DNA from: a virus
Virus record (IMG/VR): IMGVR_UViG_3300021479_000006
Location: 102,901 to 166,900 of that record
Direction: 5' to 3' (one strand)
DNA: 64,000 nt
Position numbers and translations under genes: made by a program. Numbering within the stretch: the stretch's first letter is position 1; each line of letters begins with the position of its first letter. Positions 34,332 to 44,516 of this stretch are shown here, piece by piece. The notes below the pieces were generated by a model that worked only from the letters and a program-made list of their open reading frames with translations, did no database searches and was not told the origin of the DNA.

Positions 34332-34736
34332 TTATTTAATAGCTTCAAGATATTGTTTTACTTGTTCTATTTCCAATACTTGTTTCGTTGTGTAGTCGAA
34401 AACCCATAATATTTTTTTAAATTGGATAGCTTTTCTTAAGGAGTCGGCTGTTCCTCGTGATTTACAATTCCACATAGCAAGTACTTTATCTGAATTCTTA
34501 ACAATATCTGTATTTCGAATAAATCCAGCAGCTTTTCCGTTTGTATCCCAATCAGGTAAATAGATTGTTTTATGCACATCATTTTCAAAAGCCCACTTCT
34601 CAGAAAGTTTATCAGCACCTTTGGCTCCACCGGATATTATAAAAGTTATTGTTTCTTTTTTGTGAATATAATTTAATATCTTTTTTAGATAAGGATAATC
34701 ATTAAATTCTCTTCCACCAATTACAGCAAGCTTCAT
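34332..34736 (-). CDS. SLOG-fold protein (DUF2493/YspA-like)
   Basis: 134 aa. MKLAVIGGREFNDYPYL and FIISGGAKGADKLSEKWA match the SLOG (Rossmann-like, DprA/YpsA superfamily) nucleotide-binding core, DUF2493 type. These proteins are thought to bind nucleotides or nucleotide-derived signals. Sits directly upstream of the amidoligase gene. Confidence 0.75.
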   Translation of the reverse strand: MKLAVIGGREFNDYPYLKKILNYIHKKETITFIISGGAKGADKLSEKWAFENDVHKTIYLPDWDTNGKAAGFIRNTDIVKNSDKVLAMWNCKSRGTADSLRKAIQFKKILWVFDYTTKQVLEIEQVKQYLEAIK

Positions 34737-34741
34737 ATAAA

Positions 34742-35038
34742 TTATTCTTCAAGAACAACACTATCTAAACCTATACCAGCATAAAATAAAAGAAAAAGAC
34801 TGACAGGTTTCAACATTTTAACCAGACACATATCTTTCTTTTTATTCAATTTAATAACATTAGCAACATGTTCTTTATTGGAATTATATAAAGGCATACC
34901 ACTCTTAATGAGTATATCACCAAAATCAGAATTTTTTCTCCAATAACGATTAACCATTTGGTATGGGCCTATAGCATTAATTAGCTCCTCATCGTTATAT
35001 TTTTTTCTGTTGTTATCACCAAGAAATTCGTTTATCAT
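34742..35038 (-). CDS. 98-aa hypothetical protein
   Basis: Helical N-terminus then a hydrophobic segment (SLFLLFYAGIGL). Spacing of 5 bp to the SLOG gene downstream suggests a shared operon. Not recognised. Confidence 0.5.
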   Translation of the reverse strand: MINEFLGDNNRKKYNDEELINAIGPYQMVNRYWRKNSDFGDILIKSGMPLYNSNKEHVANVIKLNKKKDMCLVKMLKPVSLFLLFYAGIGLDSVVLEE

Positions 35039-35091
35039 TACAAATACATTTTAATACAATCTACAAATTATATAAGATATTTTATAATAGT

Positions 35092-35625
35092 TTAAAATCT
35101 ACTGCGAGCAATCAACATACGTCTAAAAAATAAACCTACATCAATTTCGATAAGGTTTGATGAATAACAACCATTATCACCATTTGTTATTGTGCATGTA
35201 ATTTTTACTACACCAGATTCTCCAAAAAACACATCTATATTCTTTCCTGAACTCGATGAGGTAATCGTAGCTGGTCCTGTGATAGACCATTGATAGTTAT
35301 ATAAACCTGAAGGATCAAATGTTGCTGGTATACTATAATTTTTAGTTGAATTTTCCTTTACTCTAAGTGTTCCAAGAATACTAGTCGTTGCAGGTTTCTG
35401 ATAAATAGCTATACCAATATCCCATAAGGATGAGTAACCAGCTGTAGATTCGTCCATTATTGTACTATAATGTGTTTCTTTTGGTTGATCATAATGCCAA
35501 TCATCGGGTTGTACAATAATTTGACTTACTGATAATAAAACATCATTAGTGACAACAGCTGGATCATAATAAATCAGATATCTTCTTTGTCCTCCTACAG
35601 TAGTTACAAGATTAGTATTAGCCAT
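35092..35625 (-). CDS. virion fibre/Ig-like domain protein
   Basis: 177 aa. The second half is an Ig-/PKD-like beta domain (YQWSITGPATITSSSSGKNIDVFFGESGVVKITCTI), usual in tail fibre or surface proteins. Located at the 3' end of the fibre module. Confidence 0.55.
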   Translation of the reverse strand: MANTNLVTTVGGQRRYLIYYDPAVVTNDVLLSVSQIIVQPDDWHYDQPKETHYSTIMDESTAGYSSLWDIGIAIYQKPATTSILGTLRVKENSTKNYSIPATFDPSGLYNYQWSITGPATITSSSSGKNIDVFFGESGVVKITCTITNGDNGCYSSNLIEIDVGLFFRRMLIARSRF

Positions 35626-35651
35626 ACTTTATGTATTAAAAAGTTAACATT

Positions 35652-36299
35652 CTATTTTATTATATGCCAATCAAATTTAACAGTTCCTGTTAATCCACTC
35701 AAATATACAACATCAAAAGTTGTTGTAGTTTTTGTACTATCATCAATATAATAGTTTGCTGCCGATAAAAGATTTGCTGGTGTGGCAACAGCACTATATG
35801 TAGTGTTAGACATTGTTACTCCTATTGGAACAGTGAACCTAGTTGCTGATGTACCACTTGTCGAGTATATCCCACCTATACTAACAACAGCATCAACATA
35901 ACTTTTACTTACAAATTCATTTGGATTATCAAATGATGTTAGGTTAGTAATTACTTTTGAATTAATATATTGAGGTAAAACCGTATTTTTATTAAGATAA
36001 GTAGCTTCTGTAAAATTCTGAAGAGTATTAGGTGCTATTGTTTTATTATTTACTGAACCAGCAGAAATTTCTTGAACTGTAGCAAACATTACTATACCAG
36101 CACCAGATGTAGAGGCTACATATTTATCGGTTAAAACTTTTCTAACTGTTGTACTATCAAGATATTTTATACTACCATCTAAAAGATCATAACCTATTTG
36201 ACTTTCAACAGCAAATCCAGAAGTACCTGATAAGTTATGCAATAAAGCATTTTGAAGCTGAGCCTTATTTTGTAAATTAAGATGACTTTGAAATTCCAT
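35652..36299 (-). CDS. tail fibre-like protein
   Basis: 215 aa, Ser/Thr/Asn-rich with repeated beta segments (SGTSGFAVESQIGYDL, GTSATRFTVPIGVTMSNTTY) and a FVSKSYVDAVV motif typical of fibre proteins. An AATATATACTTCAG motif precedes it (minus, 36330-36338). Confidence 0.6.
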   Translation of the reverse strand: MEFQSHLNLQNKAQLQNALLHNLSGTSGFAVESQIGYDLLDGSIKYLDSTTVRKVLTDKYVASTSGAGIVMFATVQEISAGSVNNKTIAPNTLQNFTEATYLNKNTVLPQYINSKVITNLTSFDNPNEFVSKSYVDAVVSIGGIYSTSGTSATRFTVPIGVTMSNTTYSAVATPANLLSAANYYIDDSTKTTTTFDVVYLSGLTGTVKFDWHIIK

Positions 36300-36329
36300 T
36301 AAGATATTAATTATTTTTCTTTCTCTGAA

Positions 36330-36338
36330 GTATATATT
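36330..36338 (-). promoter_or_regulatory. fibre-type late motif CAATATATAC
   Basis: CAATATATACTTCAG on the coding strand before the 215-aa fibre gene. Close variants AATATATACTTGAAG, AATATATACAG and AATATATACTG precede the genes at 36398, 39157 and 41061. Confidence 0.45.
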
Positions 36339-36397
36339 GAAAAAGTATCTTAATAATCTTTTTTCAATAGAAAGAGAAACTTTAATGATTATATCCT

Positions 36398-38788
36398 TTA
36401 ATTTACTTCCATTATAAAATATATGAAAGTAGAGGTATCTAAAGTCTGAGTAGTAACTCCATCATCAAGAGTAGAAGTAACTGTAAATCCTACACCAGAA
36501 TTAATTGAATAAGTCAGATGCCCTAATGTTCCAGATGGATTTCGTAACTGTAAAAATATAGAATTAATAGTAGAAATAAGTGCTGTATTCGAAATAGTTA
36601 CAGTACCAGCTACCAATGTTGATACACCGGCCATTTGATTTGCACCAGGCGTAAATGCAATAGTTTTAGCAAGACCCAAAGAAACAGATTTGCTGAAATT
36701 TAAATAATTAATTCCATGGAAATTTAGTGCTATTTGCCCATCCATATCCAATAAATATCGGTTTTGCCAATCGATGGAATTTGTATCTGTATTATCAACT
36801 AAAAATCTGTTTTGATAATCAATAGAAATATTTACTGATGCATCTATTAAATCTCTATGTGTTGTATTATACCTGAATGCTATACTACCAGCATCATCAT
36901 ATAATTCTCTAGCTGCCCATCCGATAGAATTAACACTTGATGTATCTAACAAGAACCTCTCATAAAACTTTGCCGATATACCAGTAACTCCGTATACAAA
37001 AAAATTATTTGAATCAAGAAATAAACTACCACCAGCTGAATAAAATTCGCCAGTTGCCCAATCCAAACAAATATTCGATCCATTATAATATAATCTATGA
37101 GCATTCCAGTCTATTGATACTAAATTATTAGTGTCATAAATCCAATGTGTAGTAAAATCAAAAGCTAAATTTCCATTAGAATAATTTATAACATGATTTT
37201 GCCAATCATAAATAATATTACTTGATGAATTAATTAATTCTCTAGTAGTCCAATTTACAGATTCAACTCCAGTATTATCATTCAACTTATATAAGTTCCA
37301 CTCTATTGGATAATGTACACCAGCACTATCAACCAATCTTCTATTCAACCAATCAAGAGAATGGTTATTTGAATTATCCAATAATAGTCCTAAATTCCAT
37401 GCTACTGATACTTCATTAGATGTTGTATATAAGTATCTATTCAACCAATCAATGGAACCTATATTAGAGTTATCATAAATTTTATAAGTATTAAAATCAA
37501 AGGCAAGATTACCGTTTGAATAATATTGTTTTCTATTTTCCCAATCTATAAATGCATTTCCACTGGTATCATAAAGTTTTGAATTTTCCCAGTCAATAGA
37601 AGTTGAGCCAGTTGTGTATAATAATTTTTTGTTATTACCCCAAATAGAACCATTCCAGTATACACCATCACCAATTTGTAAATTTGTAAAACTAACATCG
37701 GCTAAATCTTCAAAATAGGGAGCCGAAGATCCTGCTGTTCCAGAATTAGTAATATTACCTCTACCAACAATACTTAAAATACCATCAACAGATGTTATTG
37801 TATTAACAGTAATAGTTTTTGCTATATGTTGTATATCAATATCAGCATTTATTAAAGTATAATCGTTACCAGTTTTTCTATAAAACTGAACTGATCCTAT
37901 TTCACTAAAACCTAAAGCTTCATAATTTATAGTTCCTGGTGCAGTCAAACTTACGACCATTGTACCAGCAGTATTAGTGCTATTTGCACCACCACTACCA
38001 GATGATATTTGAAAAACATCATCAAACTTATCGTAAATTAAAATGTAATTAAGGCTTGTATCTATATCACCTGGATCTAATGGCAACATAGCACTACCAT
38101 TTATCTTCATGACTTGTTTTGAACCAAGACCATTTATGTTTATATAAAGTGGTCCTGTATTTTGAAGTACAGGTCTAAAAATATAAATAGCATTCGATGT
38201 ATAACTTGTAATAGAGGCATTAAAATTATAACTATTAGCAGTACCAGAGGTACCTGATATTTCATCACTTGATAAATATAAAACAGAATTTCCTTTAGCT
38301 CCGATATATTTATAAAAAGAAATTTTAGGTGGCATATTTGCTGGTGGTAAATTATCACCAGAAGGAACACCATTTGTAATTGTTCCATAAAAAGTTAAAA
38401 CACCAGCATCTCTATCAACTACCCAATCTTGTAAAGAATAAGGAATTATGTTACCATTATTATCTTTTAATTGAATATTATAAGATATACCATCACCATA
38501 ATTAGGAGATATGCAATTTTTTAATTCTGAATGGTAAAAACTATTAATTGTTCCAGGAACAACATTTAAAATCAAATCATTAAACTTTTGAACAACACCA
38601 ATAGACTGTCCACTTGTACTACTAGGAGCAGTATTAGGTATAAGATATTGTTCTAACCATATTTGTTGTGGATCTATTGATAATGGTGATGTAAATGGTT
38701 CATTAAATGTAAACCTATTAGAATTTGTAGCACTTAATTCTAATAATTTCTTGTATGAGCTGTCAGATTTTTGTCCTGTAGTTGGCAT
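36398..38788 (-). CDS. tail fibre with ~17-residue W-N-R repeats
   Basis: 796 aa. The middle (residues ~370-690) is ~18 copies of a repeat of the form [SI]-DW-x-NR-x-L-[YVL]-D-x-[ST]-G. Examples are SIDWENSKLYDTSG and SLDWLNRRLVDSAG. The flanks are Ser/Thr/Gly-rich beta regions. Such a solenoid would form an elongated fibre shaft or receptor-binding part. A copy of the same repeat appears in the unrelated protein at 43696. Confidence 0.7.
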   Translation of the reverse strand: MPTTGQKSDSSYKKLLELSATNSNRFTFNEPFTSPLSIDPQQIWLEQYLIPNTAPSSTSGQSIGVVQKFNDLILNVVPGTINSFYHSELKNCISPNYGDGISYNIQLKDNNGNIIPYSLQDWVVDRDAGVLTFYGTITNGVPSGDNLPPANMPPKISFYKYIGAKGNSVLYLSSDEISGTSGTANSYNFNASITSYTSNAIYIFRPVLQNTGPLYININGLGSKQVMKINGSAMLPLDPGDIDTSLNYILIYDKFDDVFQISSGSGGANSTNTAGTMVVSLTAPGTINYEALGFSEIGSVQFYRKTGNDYTLINADIDIQHIAKTITVNTITSVDGILSIVGRGNITNSGTAGSSAPYFEDLADVSFTNLQIGDGVYWNGSIWGNNKKLLYTTGSTSIDWENSKLYDTSGNAFIDWENRKQYYSNGNLAFDFNTYKIYDNSNIGSIDWLNRYLYTTSNEVSVAWNLGLLLDNSNNHSLDWLNRRLVDSAGVHYPIEWNLYKLNDNTGVESVNWTTRELINSSSNIIYDWQNHVINYSNGNLAFDFTTHWIYDTNNLVSIDWNAHRLYYNGSNICLDWATGEFYSAGGSLFLDSNNFFVYGVTGISAKFYERFLLDTSSVNSIGWAARELYDDAGSIAFRYNTTHRDLIDASVNISIDYQNRFLVDNTDTNSIDWQNRYLLDMDGQIALNFHGINYLNFSKSVSLGLAKTIAFTPGANQMAGVSTLVAGTVTISNTALISTINSIFLQLRNPSGTLGHLTYSINSGVGFTVTSTLDDGVTTQTLDTSTFIYFIMEVN

Positions 38789-38901
38789 TTAATATTATCT
38801 TTTTCTTCAAGTATATATTAAATGTCATATCAAAGATTTCATAAAAAATAGATTTTATAAACCTATAAAAGTTTTATATATACTTAAAATAAAGACATAT
38901 T

Positions 38902-39075
38902 ATGAATACAAATGAAAACGTTGAATACGGGGAAAAAGAAATTAAATTAGTAGAAGAAAATGTAAATGAAATACTAAATATATCTAAAGATTCTCCAATG
39001 GTTAATTCTAAAGTGAAAATTAATAAAATTGATAAATTTTCTAAAGAAGAAGCTTTGAAAGAAGGTTTAGTTTAA
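38902..39075 (+). CDS. 57-aa small acidic protein
   Basis: ATG at 38902, 57 codons to TAA at 39075. Highly charged (EYGEKEIKLVEENVNEILN ... IDKFSKEEALKEG). Preceded by a TTTTATATATACTTAAAATAAAG late-type motif. It fills the ~370-bp gap between two fibre genes and is on the opposite strand. Function unknown. Confidence 0.5.
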   Translation: MNTNENVEYGEKEIKLVEENVNEILNISKDSPMVNSKVKINKIDKFSKEEALKEGLV

Positions 39076-39156
39076 TTTGTTACAACTATAAAGCAACAAA
39101 AAATTAAATAGTAATTCGGAATTATCACTTACAATACTTGATAATTCCGAATTACT

Positions 39157-41019
39157 TTATACAGCTGATAAAGTTACACTAGTAAATTTCAAATATCCAG
39201 CACCCTTAGTCGTATCAAAAAAACCAATCCTCACATAACAAGTACCAGTTTTTACAGTAGAACCAAAAGTTACTACTTTGGAAGTTACTGTTGATGCTGC
39301 TATAGCTAATGCTGGATCATTATTATTGTTTGGATTACCACTTCCTGGATAAGCTGTATTACCATCTATCCATCCATTTGAAGGTATGGAACCATCTACT
39401 CTAACATGTAAAGAGAATTTAGTAGGATCTAATGTAATACCATCCATATTTACTATAGAAGCTAAGTTACTACCTAAAAAATTAACTGTTACATTTTGAA
39501 TTGATGATACATTTAATTGAAATGTTACATATCTCCATCCTGTAAAAGTAGAATAGTTTGGTCCGGCTATAGGATAATTTGTTGTATAAGTAAAATCCGG
39601 ATATCTATATTCACCACCAAGCATTTGTAGTTCAGAATTAATATTTAATAATTGTGTTGAATCATATGCTATACCGTAACCTGATGTGGTTGCTGGATAA
39701 AGACCTGTTCCTGATGTTACCCTTGCAGATTCATTACTTATTGTATCTATTCTCATTGTTCTCCCAGCTTGTGTTGTTGCTATGGTGCCAGTATTAGAAG
39801 ATGTCTGGCCAATTGAATTATAAGCACGACAAGTCATGATAATATTTTCAATATATTTGCCAGTTAGTACATTAACAGATAAATCTGCTGGATAAACCTG
39901 ATTATATGTTTTTATACCAGAATCCGCCGATGTTGAAGAAGATGTCCAAGTAGAATCTGTTTCTGATATTGCTGCTGGGTAAAATGTTTTTATAGCATTG
40001 TTTACACTGAATTGTGTTCTTACAAGATCTCCAGTAACTAGTGTTGGTACACCAGATATTTTTGTAGTACCTGGTGCTCCTGTACTTATAGCTATACTAG
40101 TAACAGTTGGAAGAGTTGGATCATCTATCCAAAATGTTAAACCTGAAGTACCAGTTATAGAATGAGTCATTAATACATTTTGTTCTTCGTCTGGATAAAA
40201 TGTAAGAGCTGATAAAACCTGTACTTTCGAAAGGAAAGCATACCAGAATCCAGCTTTACCAGAAACACCGTAATGAAAATCAAAATCATCTGTTATATCT
40301 AAGGTTATATTATTTCCAGAATCTGTTGCTGTATGACCAGCTTCACTGGCTGGTGTAAATGTTATAGATGGTGTAACAAAAGTTGATGGATTTGTTCCTT
40401 GTTTCTTTGTTATTTGTCCCGTTAATACTCCACTATTAGCATTATAAGCACCATTATTTGTAGAGGCTGGTGTTGCGGTATTAGGGTTAAATATAATTTG
40501 AGGTGTCTGGTTATTGGTAACCATATTCCTTACAGTACCAGTTTTTGTTTGTATGGCAGTATAATTAGTAGACAGTGTTAATACTTTTGTTGAAAGGTTA
40601 CCTGGTTTTGGTGGTGCAAGTAATGATAATATTTGATCCAGAGTGGAAATGTTACCGTTATAATCAACATTATCTACAATAAAATTATTACTTAAATAAT
40701 CTGTATTTTCTACATAAGAAGCTTGAGAAGTATTAATCCAGTTGGTACCATTATATACGAAATTATCACCTGGTTGTAAATCTGTAAATGCTATTCCTGG
40801 AATATTTGAAAATGAAGGAATATCTTCTGGAATACGAACATCTATTTGCCCAACATTTGTGTAAAAGGATAAAATAGTTTCACCTGATGTTCCATAATCA
40901 AAATGTAAAGCTGACACATCATAGATAATTGTATCTACTAAAACATTGTATTTATCCATAAACCCGGTTTTTACAAGGTTTAATGTATCCATTTTATATT
41001 GATTTAAAGCACCTGACAT
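39157..41019 (-). CDS. tail fibre/structural protein
   Basis: 620 aa, Gly/Ser/Thr/Asn-rich with many short beta repeats and no enzymatic motif. The N-terminal ~100 residues (SFSNIPGIAFTDLQPGDNFVYNG) may attach it to the baseplate. Starts behind tandem AATATATACAGATATATAA motifs. Likely a fibre or long tail protein. Confidence 0.6.
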   Translation of the reverse strand: MSGALNQYKMDTLNLVKTGFMDKYNVLVDTIIYDVSALHFDYGTSGETILSFYTNVGQIDVRIPEDIPSFSNIPGIAFTDLQPGDNFVYNGTNWINTSQASYVENTDYLSNNFIVDNVDYNGNISTLDQILSLLAPPKPGNLSTKVLTLSTNYTAIQTKTGTVRNMVTNNQTPQIIFNPNTATPASTNNGAYNANSGVLTGQITKKQGTNPSTFVTPSITFTPASEAGHTATDSGNNITLDITDDFDFHYGVSGKAGFWYAFLSKVQVLSALTFYPDEEQNVLMTHSITGTSGLTFWIDDPTLPTVTSIAISTGAPGTTKISGVPTLVTGDLVRTQFSVNNAIKTFYPAAISETDSTWTSSSTSADSGIKTYNQVYPADLSVNVLTGKYIENIIMTCRAYNSIGQTSSNTGTIATTQAGRTMRIDTISNESARVTSGTGLYPATTSGYGIAYDSTQLLNINSELQMLGGEYRYPDFTYTTNYPIAGPNYSTFTGWRYVTFQLNVSSIQNVTVNFLGSNLASIVNMDGITLDPTKFSLHVRVDGSIPSNGWIDGNTAYPGSGNPNNNNDPALAIAASTVTSKVVTFGSTVKTGTCYVRIGFFDTTKGAGYLKFTSVTLSAV

Positions 41020-41060
41020 ATCGTAACAAATTTTTTATATATCTGTATATATTGAAAAGG

Positions 41061-42176
41061 TTAATCAAAATCATCAAAAATAAAACCTTGAATTACTCTT
41101 AATGGTAATAGCATCTCTGATGCAGGTACATCTTTATAATCAACACTAGGATTTTTAATATCAGCGATGAATAAATCATAATTTATTTGTGAAACATCAC
41201 CAACAAACTGCCATTGACCCGAACCATTTGTACCAGACCATGTGGAATTATCTATAATCAAAATTACATCACCAATACAGTATGATCCACTTACACCAGA
41301 GCATAAACCAATAGTCGGATCATCAGGATGAACAAACTTTTTAACTAAATAATGAGCTGTAGGATTATTTCCAGCTAATCTTATTTCACTAAAAACATTT
41401 CCTCCGCCAAACATTAAACTTGGTGCTGGAATAATCTTGGTTATATCATAATTATATACAACACCATTAAAACACCAGCAAACCTCAGTAATACTTTTAT
41501 ATGTTATCTTACAAGCATTACTGATATAAAATTTTTGATATTGTGTATTATCACTAACATTTCTATTTAATAAAGCTAGTATTTGACTTGCTTCAGGTAT
41601 TGATATATTATTGTTAGCCCAATCCTGAAAGAATGTTGTTGGATAAACATTCATACCAACACTTATTTCTTCACTTACAAAATCTTTGTTAACATAAGCT
41701 ATAGAAGGACCACTTATCAAAGCAAAACCATTTAAAGATTCCCAATAAGTCAGAAGTAATAAAATTAATGCTGAATCATTTGTAAGTGTATTAAGACCAC
41801 AATTATTCATAAAAGCTATCAACCAATCATGTTTTGTCTGATCTACCCAATCATTTTCATGAACAGGCTCTATAATAAAAGTATCTGTACCTAACGTATA
41901 AGTAAGAGATTCCCCGTTTGTTCCGTAGGTTGGTGTATTCGAATCCGGCCATGGAGCTAGTTTAGAAATATCACCAGGCACACAAATATTTCCTGAAGGA
42001 AGATATTTACTAAAACCTCTGGTACCATATTCACCAGCATAAGGATAGTTTAAAGTAAACGGTATATAACTATTAGTAGTTAAACCAGAAGTTCCAGCTT
42101 CTGGACTTGTATAATTAACAACACCATTAATAAGATAAATAGGATTTACTAACCCTCCACCGCTTGGTCCAGACAT
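41061..42176 (-). CDS. 371-aa virion structural protein
   Basis: Contains SGPSGGGLVNPIYLING at the start and several Cys-containing loops (ITEVCWCFNGVVYNYDI, GLCSGVSGSYCIGD) that may form disulphides or bind metal. Lies directly upstream of the fibre gene at 39157. Preceded by AATATATACTG. Probable baseplate/fibre component; not recognised. Confidence 0.5.
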   Translation of the reverse strand: MSGPSGGGLVNPIYLINGVVNYTSPEAGTSGLTTNSYIPFTLNYPYAGEYGTRGFSKYLPSGNICVPGDISKLAPWPDSNTPTYGTNGESLTYTLGTDTFIIEPVHENDWVDQTKHDWLIAFMNNCGLNTLTNDSALILLLLTYWESLNGFALISGPSIAYVNKDFVSEEISVGMNVYPTTFFQDWANNNISIPEASQILALLNRNVSDNTQYQKFYISNACKITYKSITEVCWCFNGVVYNYDITKIIPAPSLMFGGGNVFSEIRLAGNNPTAHYLVKKFVHPDDPTIGLCSGVSGSYCIGDVILIIDNSTWSGTNGSGQWQFVGDVSQINYDLFIADIKNPSVDYKDVPASEMLLPLRVIQGFIFDDFD

Positions 42177-42254
42177 TTAATATGCTATTTTTCAGTATAT
42201 ATTATATCAATCCTTACTGTTATGAAGGATTTCATCCTATTAAAAATTCATACT

Positions 42255-42286
42255 ATTGTTTTTAACAAAAACCTATACTATATTTG
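42255..42286 (+). promoter_or_regulatory. Bacteroidetes-type promoter ATTG-N20-TATATTTG
   Basis: TATATTTG at 42279-42286 is a perfect -7 box; ATTG at 42255-42258 is a 3/4 match to TTTG with 20-bp spacing. Drives the lipoprotein gene. Confidence 0.6.
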
Positions 42287-42322
42287 TAGTATTAGTAATA
42301 ATTTCAATCTAAAATTAAAAAC

Positions 42323-43201
42323 ATGAAAATTAAATCAATATTATTAGCCTTATTATTAGGTATAACATTATTCTCTTGTGATGATAATAAAACAAGAAAT
42401 AAACCATACAGTGTTTCTCAACTAGATGCTCTAATCCGTGATCTCGGTAAAGAAAAAACTTTCTCCATTATTCTCAATGATATGGATATGGATGATAATG
42501 GTGCATACAAACATCAATACAAGATAATTTTACAAAGAAATAATTTACCAAAAGATTCTTTGACTGATTGGAAACCAGTAACACCTAAATTTTTTGAAGA
42601 ACAAGAAAAAAATATGGGCATGGAAATAGCTTCCAAAGATTCCACTGGTAATGTATCTAAAAAAGCTTCACCAGCCGGTTATAACAATTATGTTGGTAAT
42701 AAACAATATGGTAATTGGCAAACAGATAATACAGGAAACTCATATTGGGCTTTTTATGGTCAGTATATGTTCATGCAACAAATGTTTGGTTTAAACAGAC
42801 CCATATACAGTACAGAATATCATACTTATACACATGATTATAGAAATACAAACAGGTCTTATTATGGTTCAGGTAGAACTAACTATGGTACATACGGTGA
42901 TAATACAAACTATTCTAAAAGTAATTACCGAACAAAAGTAGACAATATAAAGCGTAGTGATAGAAACAGATCTAATAATTCAAATAGTAGTTGGGGTTCA
43001 AATAGTAATAAACCATCTTCTAGTACAAATAAACCAAGTAGTTATAGTTATGATGATACAAGAAAAACTTCTACAAGTAATAGTTTAAGAAATAACTCAA
43101 CGAGCAGACCAAGTTCATCTTCTAGATCTATTTTTAATTCTGGTTCCAGTAATAGAAGAAGTAGTGGATATAGTAGTAGCCGAAGTAGTCGTCGTAAATA
43201 A
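42323..43201 (+). CDS. surface lipoprotein with Ser/Asn/Arg-rich tail
   Basis: 292 aa. Type II signal peptide with lipobox LFSC at ~residue 19, followed by DDNKT, the acidic pattern typical of surface-exported Bacteroidetes lipoproteins. The globular part ends near residue ~150. The C-terminal ~130 residues are low complexity, rich in Ser, Asn, Tyr and Arg. Single gene with its own promoter and terminator. Could coat the infected cell surface (superinfection exclusion is possible, inference). Confidence 0.65.
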   Translation: MKIKSILLALLLGITLFSCDDNKTRNKPYSVSQLDALIRDLGKEKTFSIILNDMDMDDNGAYKHQYKIILQRNNLPKDSLTDWKPVTPKFFEEQEKNMGMEIASKDSTGNVSKKASPAGYNNYVGNKQYGNWQTDNTGNSYWAFYGQYMFMQQMFGLNRPIYSTEYHTYTHDYRNTNRSYYGSGRTNYGTYGDNTNYSKSNYRTKVDNIKRSDRNRSNNSNSSWGSNSNKPSSSTNKPSSYSYDDTRKTSTSNSLRNNSTSRPSSSSRSIFNSGSSNRRSSGYSSSRSSRRK

Positions 43202-43222
43202 TTTGTTCTAGTCTATGAAAAT

Positions 43223-43254
43223 AAAAAAAGCTCGAATTATTTCGAGCTTTTTTT
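43223..43254. terminator. bidirectional terminator
   Basis: Perfect 14-bp stem AAAAAAAGCTCGAA with its complement around a TTAT loop. It overlaps the 3' end of the minus-strand tagged gene, so it serves both convergent genes. Confidence 0.9.
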
Positions 43255-43677
43255 ATTTTCTTGTAATACTAATTCTTCCTTTTCAAGTTCTACCTTATTT
43301 TGAGCCTCGAAATAGTACTCCAAATACTTTTCAATTCTATCCGGCTTAAATAGAAGTTTCTTTGTAGCACGATCCCAATAAACATAACTTCTGATTTCTT
43401 CACCAGTCATATGAGCAATGATAGGTTTATCCTGTTTAAATTCACCCCATAACCTTTCAATATTACTTCTGTTATCCTTTCTATTGAAACTGTTAATAAA
43501 CTGAGCTATTCTTTTGGTAACATTATCAACCTTAGAAGTAAGTACTCTTTGTTCAGTTATAGGTAATTCATATACATCCTTTGGATAAAGACGAACATTT
43601 ACATAAAGTATAAGTTCCTGTTCCCATGTTTCCATGGCTTCAAAAAATTGTTCAAAACTTTTTACATAATTAATCAT
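43237..43677 (-). CDS. 146-aa protein with N-terminal tag
   Basis: Starts MINYVKSFEQFFEAME, the recurrent tag. The rest is helical and charged. A GATATATAA motif lies directly before the ATG (43681-43689). Probably a capsid-packaged protein; function unknown. Confidence 0.6.
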   Translation of the reverse strand: MINYVKSFEQFFEAMETWEQELILYVNVRLYPKDVYELPITEQRVLTSKVDNVTKRIAQFINSFNRKDNRSNIERLWGEFKQDKPIIAHMTGEEIRSYVYWDRATKKLLFKPDRIEKYLEYYFEAQNKVELEKEELVLQENKKSSK

Positions 43678-43695
43678 AATTTATATATCATGATA

Positions 43696-44514
43696 TTAAG
43701 CCAAAAATTTTACTGTTGACTCATATAAAAAATCCAATAATGTTCTCTTCTTAATTATACGGCTCCTTTTAATTTGAAAATTAACTCTTTGTTTAAGAGT
43801 CATACCAGTATAAGATGTTTTCTTTTTTTCAACTATTAGTTTGGTTTCAGCAACTGTATTACCATTGTTAGGATCGAATGCTGAATTATTATCCCATACA
43901 GCATCTCTCCATGTATCAGCACTATGGAAAATAGGATCTTGTAATTTAATTGATTCGCTACCTGTTGAGCTAACTAATCTTCTATTACTCCAATCGAGAC
44001 TCTGTACAACATTATTACAATTTATTAAGTATCGATCAATAATTCCTTGCATACCTTTCAGTATATCATCTTTTAAATCATTAGCCTCTTGTGAATGACT
44101 ATAAAATAATATTATCATGATAGGCTCATGTTGCATATCAATTCTGTCAGTAACTGTTATTTTGTGTATAAAAGGAAAGCTTTTTAAGAAATTTGTAATG
44201 AGATCTTTTAAAACAGATATATTATCATTTGATATTATAAAACTACCTAAATTAAAATGATACTTGTGTGGTAATAACATTTTTGAAACAAGTTTCAAAT
44301 CACCAGACTCAGTAATTTCTGTTTCATAAACACAATAGCCAGCAGCTGTTGTATCTGGTAATTGTATATTTAGTCGAAGACCTTTATGTTGAATTTCTAT
44401 TTCTCGAATAGATTCATCTTCTGGTGAAAAGGAGGTGTAGTTATCTATATTTCTGGATAGATCTTCATTAATATAATTGCAAATATGTTCACTATATGTT
44501 AAACCTCTTTCCAT
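43696..44514 (-). CDS. 272-aa hypothetical protein containing one fibre-type W-N-R repeat
   Basis: The N-terminal ~150 residues form a mixed alpha/beta domain. Residues ~170-190 contain SLDWSNRRLVSSTGSESI, essentially one unit of the repeat that fills the fibre at 36398. The C-terminus is basic. The repeat may be shared by recombination, or be a chaperone/attachment contact for the fibre. Confidence 0.5.
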   Translation of the reverse strand: MERGLTYSEHICNYINEDLSRNIDNYTSFSPEDESIREIEIQHKGLRLNIQLPDTTAAGYCVYETEITESGDLKLVSKMLLPHKYHFNLGSFIISNDNISVLKDLITNFLKSFPFIHKITVTDRIDMQHEPIMIILFYSHSQEANDLKDDILKGMQGIIDRYLINCNNVVQSLDWSNRRLVSSTGSESIKLQDPIFHSADTWRDAVWDNNSAFDPNNGNTVAETKLIVEKKKTSYTGMTLKQRVNFQIKRSRIIKKRTLLDFLYESTVKFLA

Positions 44515-44516
44515 AA

